DNA from: Amblyomma americanum
Taxonomy: Eukaryota > Arthropoda > Arachnida > Ixodida > Ixodidae
Length of the DNA: 64,000 nucleotides
NCBI RefSeq assembly: GCF_052857255.1
Contig: NC_135502.1
Span: 187,671,806-187,735,805, forward strand
Direction of reading: 5' to 3'
Shown here: in pieces, positions 10,036 to 20,947 of the stretch
Position numbering within the stretch: the first letter of the stretch is position 1
How the letters are laid out: each line of letters begins with the position of its first letter
Notes under the pieces: generated by a model
The model's database searches: none
Seen by the model: the letters and a program-made list of their open reading frames with translations, nothing else
Told to the model about the DNA's origin: nothing
Made by a program: the position numbers and the translations under genes

Positions 10036-11432
10036 ATTTAATGTGTTCAGTGATGACGCAGTGTTTCTTGAATATTTTTTGTTCTGTGTAGTGTTTGGCG
10101 GGAATAATATATGTACACACGTGCGTAATAAATCACCAGTTGAAAGTCAGCGCTCGTGTCGTCGTGTTTGTTCCGTCCTTGTGTTTTTTCCGCGCTGTTT
10201 TACCATGGCTAATAGGACCAGGGCAACCTTAGACTTCAATCAACCAAATAATCAGGCAGGCTTTCGTATAGGATATTCTACAATAAATGATATTCTCACT
10301 ATCAATGAGGTGATAGAGAAATGCGCAAATATAACCAACCCCTATATATAGCCTTCATTGATTACAAGAAAGCATTTGACTCGGTGGAAACCTCAGCAGC
10401 CATGCAGGCATTGTGGAATAGGGGTGTAGAGGAGCCTTATGTGAAAAGACAGAAATATTTCTAACAACTGTACAGCTACCATAGTCCACCATAAAGTCAG
10501 CAATAAAATTCGAATAAGGAAGGGCGTCGGGCAGGGAGACACGGTCTCTCCAATGGTATTCACCACCTGTATAGGAGGTATTTCGAGGCCTGAACTGGGA
10601 ACAGTTGGGGATAATAGTTAGTGGAGAATACGTAAGTAATCTGCGATTCGCTGATGACATTGCCTTGCTGAGTCAATTTGGAGATGAACTGCAAAGCATG
10701 AGTAATGAGTTAGACAGGCAGAGCAGAACGATGGGTCTAAAAATTAACATGCAGAAAATGAAAGTAATGTTCAACAGTCTAGCAAATGAACAGCAGTTCA
10801 CAATTGGAAACGAGGTGCTGGAAGTGGTAAAAAAATACGTCTACTTAAGGCAGGTAGTGACCGCTGATCTGGATCATGAGAGAGAAATAACTAGAATGAT
10901 AAGAATGAGGTGGAGTGCATATGGCAGTTTCTCTCTGATCTTGTATGGTAATCTACCAATATTTCTCAAGAGAGAAGTATACAACAGCTGTATCTTACCT
11001 GTACTCAACTACGGGGCAGGAACATGGAGGCTAACCAAAAGGGTTCAGCTTAAGTTAAGGTCAACGCAGCGAGCTATGGAAAGAAGAAATGGCAGGTGTA
11101 CCGTTAAGAGACTGGAAGCGGCCAGAGGGGGTGAGGGAACAAACAGCGGTTAATAACATCCCAGTTGAAATCAAGAGGAAGAAATGGGCTTGGGCAGGGG
11201 ATGTAATGCGAAGGCAAGATAACCGCTGGTCCTTAAGAGTAACGGAGTGGATTCCAAGAGAAGGCAAGCGTAGTGTGGGTAACAGAAAGCTAGATGGGTG
11301 GATGAGATTAAGAAGCTTGCAGGCGCACGGTGGGCGCAGCTGTCGAAAGACAGGGTTAAATGGAGAGACATGGGAGAGGCCTTTGCCCTGCAGTGGGCGT
11401 AGTCACGCTGATGATGATGATGATATATTGCT

Positions 11433-11630
11433 CGAAATTTACTCCCAGGAATTTTTTTGAGTTCTTTTGAGCTACAAATCGTAGCACAAAATCTGTAGCG
11501 GGCTGTTTATTTTTCTTCATGAAGACGACATACTTAGTCTTGGTAACAGTTAATTCCAATAAAGATTTTTGGGTGGTCAGGGATAAGAATTGCATTCTTC
11601 GTCCCTACCAAACCTGGCAGGCTTTGCGGA
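11433..11630 (-). pseudogene. LINE RT thumb fragment (minus strand)
   Basis: The minus-strand reading LTTQKSLLELTVTKTKYVVF, KNKQPATDF and AQKNSKKFLGVNFEQ resembles the thumb region of APE-type LINE RTs (KTK.M.F ... FLGV..D). It is truncated on both sides, on the right by the TTAA element and on the left at the RTE tail. Confidence 0.6.
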
Positions 11631-11638
11631 AGAGTTAA

Positions 11639-12845
11639 AGGGGCCCCGTAACACATTTTCAGTGCATTGTTTTGCCTGTTGGTTGCATAGAATGAGTTAT
11701 AGTGATGCTGTTAGCATTGGTCGTTCCGCGTATGTTCTACGGTTTTTAATATTTTAATTAGCTCTCAAAAACAAATTCGTGGCGCTGACGGTGTCACCAT
11801 ACAATGGCGATTTTTAGCAGCGGATATGGCATCACTTAGCGGGAGCTTGATGATTGGACAAAGAGTAAATATACTGCAAATTGTGTTAATATTTTGTCAA
11901 GTTTTGGTGTTTCATATTACATTAACAAAACCAACTTGTTTGCCCTAGATAAAAGCACTGTAAAGCAAGTAAAACAAAAATATACCACCAGAGGCTGTGG
12001 CTACTTTTTTCATCGAAGGACTTTGCACCTATCTTTAAACAAAACATCCTACGACCTAGCACTGAACACTTATGGCTACTCTCTATGTATCTGAGAGTGG
12101 CTTTGCGGAATCAATCCGTTCGACCCATTGAACTCTATTATAAGCGTTCGTTTCGGTCCCAAGGAAGGATGCGCTCGTTTCACATTTAGCAGGGAGTGCA
12201 CACCGTCAGCTTGTGGAGGATCACCGGGCGGCGGCGCCAGATAGCGCCACGTTCCCACCAACAGCATGCGCTCCTTGCTCGCCGTGATCAGCCAGCGCGC
12301 TAGGAGCGACGGGCGATGGTAGGCGGTAAGCAGTAGCGGTATGCGCTATGCTAAATGTGTCTGATATCTTGCGCAGGCTGTTACACTGTCGCAGTATCTC
12401 GCGCTCGAGTTTGGATACATAAGTGTGGGAACGTCACTGATCAGTGTTCTTCTGCACCGTCGACGTGACGATGAAGCATAGCTGGGTCAGCTGGGCGTTC
12501 ACATGGTTGTTGTAACCATGCAAACGGTGCCGCCAGCCTTGGCATGAACGAGTTACAGAGAACAGGCAACCATGGAGTGCAAACTTGTGCCACGTGCTAA
12601 GATAGGCTGTTTTGATTGGTCACACTAAGTGTCGTCATTGGGAGAGTGAAATGGGAATGGGAAGCTGCGCGAAAATAGAGTTGAGGGCAGAATTTTGTTT
12701 GCTTGTATTTTGAAATTTCTTCATTGAATAACTCCTGTTCCTATGCATCGATTCTCGTAATTCTTTTTGAGTCGGCATCTGTGTGACATAAAGAATATAT
12801 CTGAAGTGTAACCGGCATCCGTTCAAGCGGTGTTTCACAGCCCCT
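11639..12845. mobile_element. TTAA-flanked TIR element, about 1.2 kb, non-coding
   Basis: The left end AGGGGCCCCGTAACACA and the right end (reverse complement AGGGGCTGTGAAACACC) are imperfect inverted repeats. TTAA stands immediately outside each (11635-11638 and 12846-12849). The interior has no long ORF. A TTAA duplication suggests piggyBac-type mobilisation, but no transposase is encoded, so the superfamily is an inference. A related-looking start (TTAAGGGACCATGAAACAA) occurs at 31304. Confidence 0.55.
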
Positions 12846-12849
12846 TTAA

Positions 12850-13430
12850 AGTGCCTTGCTCCATGCAACATGAATGTGTGTTCGTCAAATGCACTTCTCA
12901 CATGGTGTGTAACATTCCACTGTCTTGTGGGTTATTATCTGTGGACAGACTGGATTATTTGTTAACGGGCAACTGAGAGAGATATCTGGAATGTGGCAGG
13001 GGAAGCCACTTAACCCCATCACGCCTGCACACTGTTGTTCAACCGGTGCAAGATCTTAAAAAGGTGCAATTAACAGAGGACACAAGAGATTTTTCAAGCA
13101 TTATGCATTCTTCATTGAATGCATCCTTTTCTCAGCACCCAAGAGAGATTGCTTACCTGTAGGGCCTTTTCGTTTGTTCCTCGTCTTGTTTTTATCTTCG
13201 ATCCTTTTCAGTGATCTGTATTTCTTTTCCGATGTCACAGTGTGTCTTTGCTCGTGTTGGCACAGAAATTTGTGCACGCATGTGTTTTAATATGACAGCA
13301 TTAAAGGCCTTGTTGTCCAGAAAATCTGCCGTTGTGAGCAAAAAATCTAGAGCATGACTCTGGCAGGTGGTGCGCAAAGAACAACCTAGGAGGCAGGTGG
13401 GCCACCTAGATCATGTGACCTTGCGACGTC
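12850..13430. other. No gene recognised
   Basis: Short spurious ORFs only. No repeat family or domain recognised. Confidence 0.5.
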
Positions 13431-13439
13431 ATCACAACC

Positions 13440-13610
13440 TGCCTATCGGATAGTGAGCAAACTGCCTATTGTGGCATCTGGCGTTAAATTAATGGTTGGT
13501 CACTCGGGAAGATCAACCTGGCTCCCATAAGGCCCACCGGTGGCAGCACCTGCCATCGCAGGGCAGTGGCACATCGCTTAACCACTGCACCAGCAGGGAT
13601 TTGAGGACTT
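13440..13610 (-). repeat. tRNA-related SINE-like fragment (minus strand)
   Basis: On the minus strand, GCTGGTGCAGTGGTTAAGCG (about 13595-13576) fits a Pol III A box, followed by GCGATGGCAGGTGCTGCCAC. It resembles a tRNA-derived arthropod SINE head, but the B box is poor, so the assignment is tentative. Confidence 0.4.
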
Positions 13611-13826
13611 TCAGGGATCTGTGAATGTAAAGTAGAGAGTGACATTCTCTATATATGGAAATTAACCCACTACGCTATCACATCATATTGTTAAGGAAGA
13701 GCTTAAGTGTCCCCTCCAAATTTTGTTTCTCTTTTGTCCTGTCTATCTTAAACATTTTTTTCACTATTTCTTGTCCATGAAACCGTGCACAGACCGGCCC
13801 AAATGGCAACACTTATTGGTATACTA

Positions 13827-14666
13827 CCGTATTTACTCGTGTAATGAACCCACCACATATTGAACCCCTGTTTTTTTTTAAGCTGTTCTGATTGCATTCC
13901 TCAGTTTTCATCTCTGCAGTGCACACCTTGGCAGTATGCCGATAACATCATGGCATGTTCATCTTTTGACAAGAGCTCTTGCAGGTGTGGCACGCTCGGC
14001 AAACTTGGCGAGCTTATAGACGCTCTGCGCCCTTGAGCACTGGTGGTGGTGTGTTGCTCGGTGCACTGCTGTGCACCCGGCTGCACCAGTGTATGCTTAG
14101 AAAGCCGGCGAGTGCTTAAGCATTGGGAGAGGAGCATAGCGGTTCTCTGCACTGAAATGCTATGATGGAAGCAAGACATTCAGAAGATACCCGAGCGATT
14201 TGGCGAGGCCAAGATCAGGAGCGCAAATGCCTAACCCCTCTCAAACCACAGCAAACACCTGAACATTTGCATCCCACATTCCTAACCACCTTGCAAGTTT
14301 TTTTGACCTCTCACAAAAAAATGTGCACGTGACCTTCAGGGTCAGTGTTCAGCATATTCGCTTTATCTTGCTGCGATTGGCCGGCATCATTGACTGTCAC
14401 AAAATCGTTGGATTGGGTCATGTTGCAGAAGCAAACACCTTTCCACGCAAATGATGCTCAACACCATAGCGACGCCAATGTGGCTGACAGCATGCTTTTG
14501 TTGATGCATGCATGGACAGACAAGTGGACAGATGGATCCATGACATGAAATTTCGGCTCTCATAAAAAATTGTAAACTTTTTTTTTCCCTGAATAATGAA
14601 CCCTCCCTCCAAATCGATATCGACTTTTATGAAACAAAAGTGGGTTCATTATGTGAGTAAATACAG
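13827..14666. mobile_element. Tc1/mariner-type MITE with TA target duplication (840 bp)
   Basis: The left terminus CCGTATTTACTCGTGTAATG and the right terminus (reverse complement CTGTATTTACTCACATAATG) are inverted repeats of about 28 bp, both continuing into GAACCCAC. They are bounded by TA at 13825-13826 and 14667-14668. No transposase ORF lies inside. A lone end of the same family is at about 47520-47560. Confidence 0.75.
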
Positions 14667-14689
14667 TATCATGCTAAATAAAAGAAAAG

Positions 14690-15060
14690 TTCGGCAGCGC
14701 TAAAAAAGATGAGCACACAGAAGACAAGGACAGGACAGGCGCTGAATTCCAACTGGTTTTATTTCTTCGAAACAGGAAAAAGCAAGAGTTTATGCGCATG
14801 CATCAAAATTGGCAGTGTAAACACTCTCAAACACCTTCACACAGCCGGCAAGCGTCTGACCCAGACTTTAGAACGCCCCTATCTAATCAAACTTAACAGA
14901 CAACATTCACCACTAAAGAAGGACACCAGGGTGTCACTGATGCAAGCTGGACCCAGCCTTTTGATGAAAGAAGCTTTGAGTAATTCACGCCTGAGTGTGT
15001 CCTTGCTCCTGCCTGAAATTGTTATTTGTTCAGTTTTGGCTCACAGTTTGGTCTGAAATC
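14690..15060 (-). mobile_element. PLE 3' fragment, minus strand
   Basis: Reading leftward there is a degraded C-terminal coding block (RRELLKASFIKRLGPACISD), then 3' UTR, AATAAAACCAGTTGGAATTC at about 14765-14745, and a leader ending near 14690. The block AATAAA..CCAGTTG..TCAGCGC is shared with the other PLE tails. It is heavily 5'-truncated and lies next to the MITE end; no target duplication was found. Confidence 0.65.
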
Positions 15061-15764
15061 ATGAGACCGGCTGTGGGCAGGTAGATGTAAATTCAGGTTG
15101 TTTTTTATAGAACGCTTGCACTCCACATGTTAAGGGGATTTCATGCAGCTTCTAGAGCAGCTGTTGGTGTTTTTCTTTCATCGCTCGTCACTCGACCGCA
15201 CATGTTAGCCAATTTTTGGGGGTTAACACAAAGTGCAGGGTGGGCCTGATTTGATTTCTTTGGGTGTTGATAGGAAACCCAAAATACAGTTCGGCTGCGC
15301 TGCTCCCCTCAGGCGCTTTGACTGACTGTTTGCACTCGTCAGTTGAGTCTAGCTGTCTCCTAGTGGGCAGGGCAGGGAGTGAGCAGATGCCTGACAGCTG
15401 CACCGTGTGTTGATTATGTTCCATGGTGGGCAGTTTTAGCGATGACCGAAGGGGTGCTGTGGTTGCCGAAAGGCAAGGCAGCACCTTGTTTGTCTCGTGG
15501 GCTTCCCTCAGACGACATATTCATGTTTGTTGTTGACAGAAATCTATGCAGGTGGCAGGAATTGTTCAATGCAGGAGAAGTATTGGTGCAGTATTGAGCG
15601 CTGCAGTAGTGATTTGGTACTAATGATACATCGCCTGTGTCAACAGGAAAGAGCTTCAGTATATGTGCACTTGCTACTATGTAAATTGGGATGTAGGCAA
15701 TAAAGCAGCATGCCTACACTTTGCCAAGTGGTGCTGCCTTCAAAACCAGCTTGCATATGTTAAT
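15061..15764. other. No gene recognised
   Basis: Only short ORFs in several frames and no convincing domain. Confidence 0.5.
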
Positions 15765-16440
15765 CTAAAAATATGTGATCTAAATATATTAAGCTTTTGG
15801 CTTACAAAACTTTTGTCAGGTCCAAACTTGAATATGCTTTTGAAATTTGGGACGTGCACACCAAAAAAGATTTCTATCAACTAGAGCTCATCCTGAGGAA
15901 GGCAGTACGTTTCATTTTTCATAAATATAGATGGTCTGACTCCTCAGCACAGCTCATGAAAGACAACAACATTCCGTTGCTCCGTACGCGCAGAAAACTT
16001 GACCGTATTTCTTTCCTTCATAAAATTATCACAGGTAAGCTTAGCATTTCTCCCCTTTCATTCCTCAGGCACTGCAATGCTCGAAGGACCCGCCGTAGTA
16101 GGGAGCACACCTTAAAGCCTATTTTTGCCAAAACAAACACATTTAAGCACAGTTTCTTCCCTCAAACAATAACAGATTGGAACGCACTCCCTGAATCGAT
16201 CTTTAACTCTCCTAACGTGGAACAGGCGCTAAAAACTTTTTTGCTCTGCTAAAATGCCAGTGACTTTTCTATGTTCAATTTTCCAGCATGTATTTCTATT
16301 TTGTGCTTGCTATGTCCATCTTTTAAGTTTCATTTTTGCTGTGTGTCACATGAAATATTTTTCATGAGGTGTTGTGATTTGTGTTTTGTCATGCCCCTCA
16401 TGCTTGGGCCAACGCTGTCCTGCAGTATTTTAAATAAATA
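15765..16440 (+). mobile_element. 5'-truncated LINE 3' end with (AAAT)n tail
   Basis: The plus-strand ORF at 15797-16252 is the C-terminal end of a LINE polyprotein. It is followed by 170 bp of 3' UTR ending in the AAATAAATAAATAA run at 16430-16445. Truncation at the 5' side and the terminal A/T-rich tandem tail are as expected for target-primed insertion. Confidence 0.75.
15797..16252 (+). pseudogene. LINE RT C-terminal region (truncated)
   Basis: The frame has TFVRSKLEYAFEIWDVHTKK, LRKAVRFIFHKYRWSDSSAQ, LRTRRKLDRISFLHKI and FFPQTITDWNALPESIF. Order and motifs match the post-RT region of CR1/Jockey-like LINE ORF2 proteins (SKLEYA..IW; FFP.TI.DWN.LP). No catalytic part is included. The frame is open for 151 codons, so the fragment may be fairly young. 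Confidence 0.75.
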
Positions 16441-16956
16441 AATAATCAAATGGTGTGCGTTGCTTGTGGTGTTGAAACATACTTGTTGATGCCTGGACTT
16501 TTCAACCTGTTTGCCAGATGGAACTACCAGGCAAAGTTTTGCGTCAGCTTCCTTTTCTGCTCTTAGTTGGCAGGAACAGTGTGGTGGCCGACTACTTTGA
16601 CTAATATTAAACGAAATCAAGAAAGCGCAAGGTACAGAGAGAGCTTGCAGTGTTTAATATCTGGGCCGATACAATATGCAGCATGCAAGTGCATGCAAGG
16701 AGGAAGATGGTGCCATGGGCAGTACGAAGCAGCTTTTTCACATGATGAACTTTCTGCTTTGCTTCTTGCTTTCTCCGAACAACCTCACTCTCGAGATTGT
16801 GGAAAATCACTGGACGCTGGAGTCATGCAGTTACTTTGAATAAGGCAAATGTGATCTTTCTATTCTTTGGAAGTTTGTAGAGTGCGCAGCGAACTTGTTT
16901 TATTCTGCTTGCTTGTGTGGGAGGAGTCGGAGGTCTTGCTCCGCTGATAACGTGTA

Positions 16957-17486
16957 CAGTAGAATCTTGGCGATACGAACACAGTTGATACGAATTTCTT
17001 GATGATACAAGTTCGTAAAATTCCCCGGCCGGAGTGCATTGTGCACAACGTGCGGAATTCCGGATGTTCCGAACTCTCTCCTGCACCACATCGGATGATA
17101 CAAATGTGTGAGCCGAGATTGCATCGTCGAGCACTAAGCGCTGCCCGCATATCGCCGATGTCGCGATCGCATCGCCAGTGAACGGTGGTGTGCGGCCCTC
17201 ACATCGCCGAAATCATGATCGCTAATTGCGTGGTACGCACCACAAACAGTGAGTGGTGGTGCGCGACCCTCACATTGCCAAAATCGCAATCGCTAATTGT
17301 GCGGTATGCACCGTGAGTAGCGTGGCCGCACGGTCGTGAATAAATTCCATCAGCCATGAACAGATCTAGGTGCATGCATTTTCTGTGCTTCTGCATATGA
17401 ATTTTGTTTGTTTAGGTGATACGATATTTCGGAGGGTACAAATTTTTTTGCAACCCTGTGAGATTAAGATCACCGAGATTCTACTG
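16957..17486. mobile_element. 530-bp MITE with TA target duplication
   Basis: The ends CAGTAGAATCTTGGCGATACG and (reverse complement) CAGTAGAATCTCGGTGATC are inverted repeats bounded by TA at 16955-16956 and 17487-17488. This is typical of non-autonomous Tigger/pogo or mariner elements. The interior holds a partly duplicated segment (CCCTCACATCGCCGAAATC at about 17196 and CCCTCACATTGCCAAAATC at about 17267). A second, decayed copy lies at about 44680-45110. Confidence 0.75.
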
Positions 17487-17488
17487 TA

Positions 17489-19010
17489 CATGGAGCTCCA
17501 CAAGCGTGCGCTCTTTTTGCTCCCTTGGTTTTGACAGAGCTGCACAAGCACGTACATAGATGTTTTCTCTGAGCTTCAAGTGAAAGTTACATTCACTCTG
17601 CTGAGGTAAATATTTCGAGTCATTCTGCTTCATTTTTTCAAATTTGCGTCTTCTGCTTGATCGGAGTGGCTTTTGGTTTGGTATTTTCTACATTCACCAC
17701 TTGGGTAACCTGCAATTAGGAAATTCAGATCACGTGGGAAATAACACTGCCTGACTTTGTTGAGACCCTAATGACATATTATCAATTTTACAAGACCAAT
17801 GGGAAGCTTGCAAAAGTTAAAACTGAGAAGAAACTACGTGCAGTACTGCTTCCAGACTATGGAGCTCATTCAGCAACGTTGTGTTCGACGGCTCGCTATG
17901 AGCACCAAAAGTGACTGGCACAAGCTGTTTTGTCTTTTTTTTTTTCATGAAGAGATGCACATAGTCCTGGTGACTGGGATCCGAAACCAGCCCTCTTACG
18001 GTCAACTACTTAACATCACATGCACGTGGAATATCACATCTAAACTTCTCATGTTCAGAGCGCCAAGCAGCACAGACGAGTTCCCGGTGTTGCCATGAGA
18101 CTGATGGCAATGATACCACAAACAAACTGACCATATTTCCACGAAGAGATGCAAAGCTAGCCACAAAACGACACCATCACCGAAAGGGTCCACTTGTCCT
18201 GCTCCATGGTCGTTATGCATTGCTTTCCCCACTGCTTTTCCGCAAGAAACTTGTGCAGACTTATGTCGCATCCTTTCTTGTGCCTTTCGGCAGAGCCAGC
18301 TGCAACACACATTGACAACATATCGTATATTGCAAATGGTGTTCAAAAACACACAAATGTGGCACACTGACTGTCGACAGTCCCACCCTTTGCCTGCACA
18401 ATGAAAGTCACTGCTGACACCAGTGAATCTGTTATGTCGCAGCCTGATGCTTTCCGCGACATCATAGGGAAGAGCATGGGCACCACTATATCTGGTAACG
18501 CGACCATTCTGGCATCGCTGGCCTTCGGGCCTTCTGGTTTCTATGGCTGCTGGTGCTGTTCCGGCTCTTGCTGTGGATAACAAGCTGGGGGATGGCACAG
18601 CAACTTCTTATGAATGCGCATAGTAGATGTTGCCACTGCAAAATGTTTCTGACTGCCCGCATAGCCATGTGCAAAATCTTATTTTTTGTATTGCCCGAGG
18701 TTCTGAAAGCTTGCTTTCCAGGGCTCTGTAATTCTATCAAAAGGGGGAATATGTGTTCAGACCTATTAATGATGTTCGCTGCTCAGCACAGTGCACAGCA
18801 TTTGTAACTGAATGTGCCCACTTGTGTTATCGCTGGACGATTGCACAGATATTACTTTATCTTTCGTTAATGTTCCAACTTCCAAGGAAAGACTGTGTAC
18901 ATTGCTCAAAGGCCGCTTCAAGAGCTCAGCAGCATTAGGCTGTGCTGTGGCAAAAGACTGAAAACTGCACTAGACTTCAGCACCCATAGATGTAGCCAGC
19001 TGGAATAAGC
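17489..19010. other. No gene recognised
   Basis: The longest frame (18598-18002, minus) has no recognisable motif, low-complexity composition and no supporting context. I treat the stretch as unannotated intergenic or intronic DNA. Confidence 0.5.
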
Positions 19011-19014
19011 TGAA

Positions 19015-19390
19015 ATACAGTCGCTGGCCGATTTTTTAGACTCGGTGGGACCCTGAAAATGGTCCAAGTAATTGAACAGTCCGAAAAATCCGCAAACGTC
19101 AGAAAAATTAACTTTACTGCGAAAAACCAGCTTTCAATATCGCGAAAATCGCCACTCCCCGTGTTCCGCACATACAAGCGATCATGTTAGACTGTATGTG
19201 AGCCATAGTCATGCTTTCTTCATCGCCGCGCCCTCTCATGTCACGATAGCAGACAGTGCGACGCGGCCGCAAGTCATGCCACGCAGCAAGAACAGTCAGT
19301 CTGCATGGGGCAACGACTTTCACGAAGACTGAGAGGAACCCACAAGAAGATGTGAGCAAAAGCCAGCGCCTCTGAATGCACTCCCCCTCC
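19015..19390. repeat. Tigger-like terminal repeat and Gypsy flank
   Basis: TACAGTCGCTGGCCGATTTT at 19015 begins a TIR-like sequence (CAGT start, GACTCGGTGGGACC further in) of the Tigger/pogo type. It runs into about 200 bp of unassigned sequence before the truncated integrase of the Gypsy element. The other end was not located. Confidence 0.4.
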
Positions 19391-20293
19391 CTATCGTGTT
19401 TGCTGCCCCACACCGCGTGTGGCGACGTTGACAAAGCGTATGTGACAAAAGGAAGAACGCGGTCCCAGTTACAATGGTCGGAAGCAACATACATGGCCAG
19501 CATGTCGCCGATGGTGCGGTTAAAACGTTCAACCATGCCACTTGTCTGGGGATGGTAGGCGAAGCTGTTGCGGTGAACGATGTTGCATTCCTGAAGGACA
19601 GCTTCTACAACTTCAGAGGGGAAGGCCGGACCTCTATTACTGAGCAGCTCTTTGGGCACACCATGGCGAAGAATGATGCCATGGAGAATGAAGGATGCAA
19701 TGTCATGGGCTGTAGCGCATGGTAAAGGCGACGTTTCAGTGTAGCGTGTAAGGTGGTCGATGGCAACGATGATCCAACGGTTCCCGGTTGATGTGCTGGG
19801 AAGAGGGCCGTAGAGGTCGATGCCAACACACTCAAAGGGCTGCGCTGGGGCAAGGCAGCGGCTGCATAGGAGCGGCAGGTCGGCGAGGTGGATGTTTTCG
19901 TCAATGGCATGCGGTGCAGGACTGAACAAACTGGCGGACATAACGGGCCATCCCACGCCAGTAGTACCGCTGTCGTAGACAGGTGAAGGTCTTCAAGAAT
20001 CCGGAATGGGCACACTGGGGATCATCGTGGTAGGAAGAGCAAATGAAGGAACGCAGATGTGTCGGAATGACGAGAAGCCACTTGCGACCATCCGGGAGGT
20101 AGTTGCGGCGGTAAAGAAGCTCGTCTCGGATGTCGAAATGGTGGGACTGACGACGGAGAGCACGGGAAGGAGGTTGAGACGATTGGCCAGATAAGAGATC
20201 TAAGAGGCAAGTGATCCATGGGTCTTTGTATTGCTCGGAAGCCATATCAGCGGACTCAGATGTCAAAGAAGGCAGTGCGGATATACAAGGCAC
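19390..20293 (-). pseudogene. Gypsy 1 integrase, 3'-truncated
   Basis: The frame at 20293-19901 has the zinc-binding H2C2 part ([38 protein letters not shown]). The next frame (19956 on) has the core: VGIDLYGPLPS (first catalytic Asp), ELLSNRGPAFPSEVV and NSFAYHPQTSGMVERFNRT (Glu). The second catalytic Asp appears replaced by Asn (SNRG rather than SDRG). The similarity ends at LSTSPHAVWGS, so the C-terminus and 3' LTR are gone. Confidence 0.8.
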
Positions 20294-20380
20294 TGCCTCA
20301 GATGGTAGAGGGGAACGTGAGAGGCCATCCGCATCGGCATGTTTGCGGCCGGAACGATAGATAACACGAATGTCGTACTC

Positions 20381-20947
20381 TTAGAGTCGCAGAGCCCAGC
20401 GCGCCATTCGACCAGAGGGATCCTTCAAAGAGGACAAGCAGAGGGCGTGGTGATCGATGACGTCAAAAGAGCGCCCGTACAGGTAGGGGCGAAATTTGAC
20501 AATCGCCCAAAGGATGACTAAACGCTCCTTCTCGGTGACAGAATAGTTAGGTTCAGCTTTTGTGAGTGTCCGGCTAGCGTAAGCGACAATGTATTTGTCA
20601 AAGCCTTGCTTGCGCTGAGCGAGTACTGCACCGAGGCCGACGCCGCTGGCATCGGTGTGGAGTTCCGCCAGAGAACGAGGGTCGAAGTGACGCAGAATTG
20701 GTGGAGTGGTCAGGAGGCGACGGAGTGTCGTAAACGCTTCATCACAGGCTGGCGACCAGGCCGAAAGGTCGTGGCTGGAAAGGAGCTTGGTCAGTGAGTC
20801 AATGACAGTGGCGAAATTGCGGACAAAGCGGCGGAAGTAGGAGTAGAGGCCGACGAAGCTGCAGAGGTCTTTTACAGAAGTGGGCTTCGGAAATTTGGCC
20901 ACAGCTCGCAACTTGGCCGGGTCCGGGAGAACGCCATCCTTCAACAC
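20381..20947 (-). pseudogene. Gypsy 1 RT connection and RNase H
   Basis: The frame runs from [19 protein letters not shown] and [16 protein letters not shown], through [17 protein letters not shown] (first catalytic Asp of RNase H), [20 protein letters not shown] (catalytic Glu region), to [20 protein letters not shown], where TDH would be usual. It is continuous for 188 codons. It degrades the RNA of the RNA-DNA hybrid in active elements. Confidence 0.8.

Larger units (their letters stand above)
8865..10207. mobile_element. PLE head-to-head composite (1.34 kb) with 10-bp target duplication
   Basis: It is flanked by GCTAATAGGA at 8855-8864 and 10208-10217, which together reconstitute the LINE reading VIANRTRATLD. 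The left arm (about 9795 down to 8865) is minus-strand PLE with connector, GIY-YIG and tail ending MDNSNQLAQLSVLL. The right arm (about 9795-10207) is plus-strand PLE from just after GIY-YIG to the tail. The two tails share the AATAAATCACCAGTTGAAAG segment at about 8970 and 10127. Confidence 0.88.
8570..11150 (+). pseudogene. RTE-like LINE reverse transcriptase (degenerate, split)
   Basis: The left part encodes [22 protein letters not shown] and [21 protein letters not shown], then [14 protein letters not shown] up to the target site. The right part resumes with ANRTRATLDFNQPNNQAGFR, AFIDYKKAFDSVE (motif A, about 10352-10392), FADDIALLSQ (catalytic FADD, 10640-10680), RMRWSAYGSFS and NYGAGTWRLTKRVQLKLRST. 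Frameshifts and stops occur throughout, so it is not functional. Confidence 0.78.
7645..11432 (+). mobile_element. RTE-like LINE, plus strand, split by a PLE composite
   Basis: Decayed endonuclease (7652-8095), RT (about 8560-8864 and 10208-11150) and a C-terminal block ending LQWA-like, then a (GATGAT)n tail at 11410-11425. The short 3' UTR and triplet-repeat tail resemble RTE-clade elements. Further copies of its last 0.4-0.7 kb occur at 25917-26620, 26868-27285 and 33975-34545. The PLE insertion at 8865-10207 interrupts RT motif 1. Confidence 0.78.

Noticed and set aside
17000..17180. Possible CRISPR-like or satellite repeat because of repeated CACATCGCCGAAATC-type segments
   Set aside because: Only two degenerate units inside a TA-flanked MITE; no regular spacers.
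18002..18598. 198-codon minus-strand ORF
   Set aside because: No recognisable domain, odd composition and no supporting context; likely a chance ORF.
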